The notes below the pieces were generated by a model that saw nothing but the letters and a program-made list of their open reading frames with translations, was not told the DNA's origin and did no database searches. From Nitrospirae bacterium GWC2_56_14 (GTDB lineage Bacteria > Nitrospirota > UBA9217), in the NCBI GenBank assembly GCA_001803705.1, contig MHDY01000243.1, positions 485-9,509 of the forward strand: a stretch of DNA of 9,025 nucleotides, written 5' to 3'. Both the position numbers and the translations under genes were made by a program. Numbering within the stretch: the first letter of the stretch is position 1; every line of letters starts with the position of its first letter. Positions 6,567 through 9,025 of the stretch are shown here, piece after piece.

Positions 6567-7478
6567 ATGCTCGTTCAGTTGCTGGAAAAATTTAATGCCG
6601 AACAATTCGATTTGCTGGCTGCAAATCTTCAACTGATATTGTACAGCCACTTTAGAAGAATCGGCCAGTTTCACAAGGCCCTCATAACAAGATTGCTTCT
6701 TCAAGATTACGATTACGAGGAAGACAATGTCCATCGCACCTGCACGTTCGGACAGTGGTATTATTCCCAGGCGGCCCCGGAGATAGAAGAGAATAAAGAG
6801 TTCGTCGAACTTGGGAAAATTCACGAGGATTTACACGCCGTCATGAGGTATTTGTTGAGAAAGGCCCGGAATGACGGGCCGATCGCTGCCGATGATTACG
6901 AGCGTTTCCTGAAAACGTACAATCTTTTTACGGATAAACTCTCAGATCTCATTCAGGAGATAAATTTTGCCCAATATCAGTTCGATCCCCTTACCAAGCT
7001 CCTGAACCGGAGGGCCTTTAAAAAGATACTGGAGTACGAATTCAATATGTTGCAAAGAAATAAGCGACACTGCACCGTTGCCATGGTGGATATTGACCTT
7101 TTTAAGAACATCAACGATACCTACGGGCACGCCAGCGGCGATGCTGTTCTGAAGGGCCTGGCGGACTTATTTCTCAAGCAACTAAGACGGTACGATACGG
7201 TGGGCAGGTTCGGAGGCGAGGAGTTTATTTTCTGTCTCCCCAATACGGCGCTCTCATCTGCGAGGAATGTCATGGAGCGATTACGTAAAAAAGTCGAAAA
7301 CATGAGAATGCGGTCGATCGAAGGGGAAATGCTCCATATGACGATTTCGATCGGTATTGCGGAATTAAAGCTAAAAGATACTATTGACGGAACACTGCGC
7401 CATGTTGACAAGGCCCTCTACAATGCGAAAGAATCCGGGCGAAACCGCGTAAAGTCATGGGGGCGGCCCCCATCATGA
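6567..7478 (+). CDS. Diguanylate cyclase with N-terminal zinc-binding CZB domain (DgcZ-like)
   Basis: The 303-residue soluble protein should make the second messenger c-di-GMP from two GTP. Its N-terminal domain (about 15-130) matches the CZB family: the four zinc ligands expected from E. coli DgcZ are present as H28, C59 (in CTFGQW), H86 and H90. The C-terminal domain (about 138-298) is a GGDEF cyclase starting at FDPLTKLLNRRAF, with an intact active site G216-G-E-E-F220, and an inhibitory site R207-R-Y-D210 exactly five residues before it, so product inhibition is expected. In DgcZ, zinc bound to CZB represses cyclase activity; the same logic is likely here and fits the neighbouring metal transporters. 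The start has a GGGAG site at the long distance of 13 bases. A 7-base-pair GC-rich hairpin (7457-7473) sits at the very 3' end of the gene. Confidence 0.93.
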   Translation: MLVQLLEKFNAEQFDLLAANLQLILYSHFRRIGQFHKALITRLLLQDYDYEEDNVHRTCTFGQWYYSQAAPEIEENKEFVELGKIHEDLHAVMRYLLRKARNDGPIAADDYERFLKTYNLFTDKLSDLIQEINFAQYQFDPLTKLLNRRAFKKILEYEFNMLQRNKRHCTVAMVDIDLFKNINDTYGHASGDAVLKGLADLFLKQLRRYDTVGRFGGEEFIFCLPNTALSSARNVMERLRKKVENMRMRSIEGEMLHMTISIGIAELKLKDTIDGTLRHVDKALYNAKESGRNRVKSWGRPPS

Positions 7479-7617
7479 GCATGCTGCGGACGCCGGCGCA
7501 TCGCTTCGACAGCGTTCGCTTTTCTCTTTTATGACGACGGAGCGGGAGGCATTCCGCATGGAACTCAATGTACTCAGGGCGCGTCTTGATCTCCAAAAAA
7601 CCGGAAAGGAGGTTGCT

Positions 7618-8319
7618 ATGACGGAACAGAAAGATGGTTGTGTCAAGGCTGCACACGGGCCAATTAAGCCCGCATCTGCCGCCCCGATGGCTGGCGCGGC
7701 ATCATCTCAACAGGAGGTAAGAAAAATGCAGGCACGTGTTGGCAAAGAAGCCCCTGATTTTGAAGCAAATGCTTTTGTAGCAGGCGTGGGATTCAAGCCG
7801 GTCAAGCTCTCGGATTATAAGGGTCGGTGGGTCGTGCTCTGCTTCTATCCGGGAGATTTCACCTTTGTCTGACCGACGGAGCTGGCGGCGGTCGCCGCAC
7901 GCTACGAGGAGTTCAAGGCGCTGGATGCAGAGGTGCTTGCAATGAGCACCGATAGCCGGTTTGATCACAAGATGTGGCAGGAGCATGAACTGTCCAAGAT
8001 GGTGGACGGCGGCGTTCCGTTCCCGATGCTCTCTGATGCCGGAGGCCAGATCGGCGCGGTATACGGTGTGTACGATGAGGCCGCCGGTGTCGATATTCGG
8101 GGGCGCTTTATCATTGACCCCGATTTTGTCATCCGCGCTATGGAAGTGCTGACGCCCGAGGTGGGACGAAATCCCGAGGAATTGATCCGGCAGATCAAGG
8201 CCTTCCAGCATGTGCGGAAGACCGGAGAGGTCACCCCTTCGGGCTGGCAGCCGGGAGCAGCCACGCTGAAGCCGGGGCCGGCATTGGTCGGCAGGGTCTG
8301 GGAGGTTTGGAAGCCCTGA
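7618..8319 (+). CDS. Selenocysteine peroxiredoxin, AhpC/Prx1 type, UGA-encoded active site
   Basis: The protein reduces hydrogen peroxide or organic peroxides in the cytoplasm. Read through the UGA at 7870-7872, the frame is one 233-residue peroxiredoxin: RVGKEAPDF opens the thioredoxin-like fold, and FYPGDFTFV-U85-PTE is the active-site motif in which family members have cysteine. PFPMLSD, GVYDE, GRFIIDPD and KPGPALVGRVWEVWKP follow in order and in frame, so this is not a decayed gene. A SECIS-like hairpin begins seven bases after the UGA. The resolving cysteine expected in the CPSGW-type motif is threonine (T206), and no cysteine follows the Sec, so an outside thiol must regenerate it. The start at 7618 has an AAAGGAGG site. 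In-frame ATGs at 7726 (AGGAGG site, usual family start) and 7558 (GGGAGG site) are also possible. Selenium incorporation is inferred. Confidence 0.9.
7880..7903 (+). promoter_or_regulatory. Bacterial SECIS-like stem-loop downstream of the in-frame UGA
   Basis: A perfect 5-base-pair stem, GCGGC (7885-7889) with GCCGC (7894-7898), closes a GGUC loop (7890-7893). A further AGC/GCU helix (7880-7882 with 7901-7903) sits below a UG/AC internal loop. The apical GGUC is the same as the loop I recall for the E. coli fdhF SECIS, and the loop begins 18 bases after the UGA, close to the fdhF distance. In bacteria this element recruits SelB with Sec-tRNA. The hairpin is also coding, so some pairing could be chance in GC-rich sequence. 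Confidence 0.75.
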
Positions 8320-8348
8320 ACGAAGAGAAGACCATGGCTTAACCCGCG

Positions 8349-8369
8349 GCGAAGCTGCTTGCGCTTCGC
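8349..8369 (+). other. Hairpin after the peroxiredoxin gene (first)
   Basis: GCGAAGC (8349-8355) and GCTTCGC (8363-8369) form a perfect 7-base-pair stem with a seven-base loop. No T-run follows, so it is not a classical intrinsic terminator. It may protect the 3' end of the peroxiredoxin message. Confidence 0.4.
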
Positions 8370-8389
8370 AGGATAGAGCAAAGCGGTTC

Positions 8390-8419
8390 GAACGGCTGCC
8401 CCTTTTGGGACAGCCGTTC
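8390..8419 (+). terminator. Strong hairpin after the peroxiredoxin gene (second), terminator-like but without T-run
   Basis: GAACGGCTG (8390-8398) pairs perfectly with CAGCCGTTC (8411-8419). Inside, after one C-A mismatch, CCC pairs with GGG around a TTTT loop. The stem is long and GC-rich, but the bases after it (ACAAGCGG) lack a T-run, so it may act as a 3' stabiliser or pause site. Confidence 0.4.
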
Positions 8420-8484
8420 ACAAGCGGAGCGAGAATACATTGAACAAGAGAAGCTTTCATGTCCTCACAATAAGGAGGCATGTC

Positions 8485-8568
8485 ATGTACCCCCTATGGG
8501 AAGGTCCTCATATGATGAGCGCCGGCATTCCTCTGGCGATTATCGCCACCTTCCGCATCCTGCCGTGA
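8485..8568 (+). CDS. Candidate short hydrophobic ORF (27 codons)
   Basis: A 27-residue frame begins at an ATG placed six bases after a perfect AAGGAGG ribosome site (8472-8478). It starts MYPLWEGPHMM and ends in a hydrophobic run PLAIIATFRILP, which could be a very short membrane peptide or the remnant of a longer membrane protein. Repeat copy 2 starts only about five bases after its stop, so the repeat may have cut off the original 3' end. I do not recognise it. The good ribosome site is the main support; an overlapping ATG at 8480 gives only an 11-residue alternative. Confidence 0.4.
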   Translation: MYPLWEGPHMMSAGIPLAIIATFRILP

Positions 8569-8572
8569 ACAG

Positions 8573-8674
8573 AGCTCGTACCACATAAACCGAGCCGTGC
8601 CTGGAATATAACGACATTATATTTCCGCGGCTTTTTTATTAAGATCCAAAAGCCCCGGAAGCGCGCTTGACATT
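8573..8674 (+). repeat. Dispersed intergenic repeat, copy 2
   Basis: This is the partner of 2041-2142, with 86 of 102 positions identical and no gaps by eye. Here the central AT-rich hairpin is capped below by an extra 7-base-pair stem, AGCCGTG (8593-8599) with CGCGGCT (8626-8632), and is followed by six T residues. The right end supplies TTGACA, the -35 box of the promoter for the DUF134 gene. The element therefore looks like a combined terminator-plus-promoter module, or a small mobile or regulatory repeat. Confidence 0.85.
8593..8640 (+). terminator. Intrinsic terminator-like hairpin in repeat copy 2
   Basis: A lower stem AGCCGTG/CGCGGCT (one G-U pair), a three-base CCT bulge, and an upper stem GGAATATAA/TTATATTTC around a CGACA loop are followed directly by TTTTTTATT. 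It is well placed to end transcripts from the peroxiredoxin gene and the short ORF. The AT-rich upper stem is unusual for a terminator. Confidence 0.6.
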
Positions 8675-8695
8675 GCCGCCGGCTCCTGTTATCGT
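8667..8695 (+). promoter_or_regulatory. Sigma-70-type promoter of the DUF134 gene
   Basis: TTGACA (8667-8672) is a perfect -35 box. After 17 bases comes TATCGT (8690-8695), a four-of-six -10 box preceded by TG one base upstream (extended -10). The predicted start of transcription is near 8702, leaving a leader of about 28 bases. The -35 box lies in the last bases of repeat copy 2. Confidence 0.65.
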
Positions 8696-8729
8696 TGTGA
8701 GCATATGCACAAAACGAAAGGAGGCAGAC

Positions 8730-9005
8730 ATGTCGCCGAGGTGCAAGAAGCCGCGGAACTGCAAATGCAGGTTTAAAGGCAAGGCCTTCAAACCCACCTG
8801 CATCCCGATGTCCGAGGTCGAGCAGATACCCCTTTTGCGCGAGGAACTTGAGGCATTAAAGCTCTGCGATCTGGATGACCTTACGCAAGCGGAGGCGGGC
8901 GCCAGGATGGGCGTGTCGCGCGGGACCATTCAAAGAACACTTGCTGTCGCGAGAAAAAAGGTTGCGAAAGCACTGAGCAAAGGTCAGGCTATCGTATTTG
9001 AATAA
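8730..9005 (+). CDS. DUF134/UPF0251 family DNA-binding protein
   Basis: This 91-residue protein matches the DUF134 (UPF0251) family of predicted regulators. The N-terminus is rich in cysteine (C5, C11, C13, C24), with the family motif around KPTCIP. The C-terminal half holds a sigma-70 region 4-like helix-turn-helix, LTQAEAGARMGVSRGTIQRTL (about 51-71), followed by a basic helix. The cysteines could bind a metal or iron-sulfur cluster and make it a sensor; that is inference. The family often occurs beside or fused to Nitro_FeMo-Co domain proteins, one of which is fused to the CDF transporter in this window. The frame is open upstream to 8667, but the ATG at 8730 is chosen because an AAAGGAGG site lies five bases before it and the promoter overlaps the upstream part. 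Its targets are unknown. Confidence 0.9.
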   Translation: MSPRCKKPRNCKCRFKGKAFKPTCIPMSEVEQIPLLREELEALKLCDLDDLTQAEAGARMGVSRGTIQRTLAVARKKVAKALSKGQAIVFE

Positions 9006-9025
9006 TTGCCGTATACATCACCCAT

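Larger units (their letters stand above)
8320..8729. other. Intergenic region between peroxiredoxin and DUF134 genes
   Basis: These 410 bases contain two hairpins (8349-8369, 8390-8419), a tentative 27-codon ORF (8485-8568), repeat copy 2 with a terminator-like hairpin, and the promoter of the DUF134 gene. No tRNA or longer gene was found on either strand. Confidence 0.6.

Noticed and set aside
7457..7473. Terminator at the end of the diguanylate cyclase gene
   Set aside because: The 7-base-pair hairpin is strong, but it lies inside the coding region before the stop and no T-run follows directly.
7531..7872. Peroxiredoxin treated as a truncated pseudogene ending at TGA
   Set aside because: The TGA falls exactly at the peroxidatic position, the downstream part is fully conserved in frame and a SECIS-like hairpin follows, so selenocysteine recoding explains it better.
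7933..8319. Separate gene starting at the internal ATG 7933
   Set aside because: It would begin in the middle of the peroxiredoxin fold, and no ribosome site precedes it.
1..9025. CRISPR array, tRNA, rRNA, insertion sequence or phage genes
   Set aside because: No regularly spaced repeats, cloverleaf, transposase-like or phage-like sequence was seen on either strand.

Overview
The window looks like part of the chromosome of an anaerobic, moderately GC-rich bacterium that makes selenoproteins and carries periplasmic multiheme cytochromes. Those traits, with an HmcB/DsrO-like iron-sulfur protein, suggest a sulfate- or metal-reducing lineage (Desulfobacterota/Desulfuromonadota or Nitrospirota-like). 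This is an inference from gene content; there is no rRNA or other marker to fix the taxon.

Left block (1-1912, minus strand). A four-gene run is read leftwards out of the window: two small paralogous membrane proteins sharing a WRPxEAY...GKK tail, a secreted cytochrome c with five haem motifs (one the rare CX3CH form), and a Tat-exported [4Fe-4S] protein whose 3' part lies outside. Together they look like the periplasmic and membrane-entry part of a respiratory electron-transfer complex; the quinone-facing membrane subunit would be expected further left.

Intergenic region 1913-2422 separates this operon from the divergent plus-strand genes. It holds the first copy of a 102-base dispersed repeat (second copy at 8573-8674) and weak promoter-like sites.

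Middle block (2423-7478, plus strand). A two-domain universal stress protein is followed by a CDF cation efflux protein fused to a C-terminal NifX/Nitro_FeMo-Co-like domain, then a second two-domain universal stress protein translationally coupled to it (ATGA overlap). Next come a ZIP metal transporter and a diguanylate cyclase with an N-terminal zinc-binding CZB domain like E. coli DgcZ. The shared theme is transition-metal (probably zinc) movement and sensing, linked to stress proteins and c-di-GMP.

Right block (7479-9025, plus strand). The standout gene is an AhpC/Prx1-type peroxiredoxin whose peroxidatic cysteine is encoded by an in-frame UGA. A SECIS-like hairpin with a GGUC loop begins just downstream, so this is very probably a selenocysteine peroxiredoxin of 233 residues rather than a pseudogene. 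It also lacks the resolving cysteine of its family. After it come two hairpins, a tentative 27-codon ORF, repeat copy 2 (which forms a terminator-like hairpin and donates a -35 box), and a DUF134/UPF0251 DNA-binding protein with its own promoter. DUF134 proteins are often found with Nitro_FeMo-Co-domain proteins, which echoes the fusion in the middle block.
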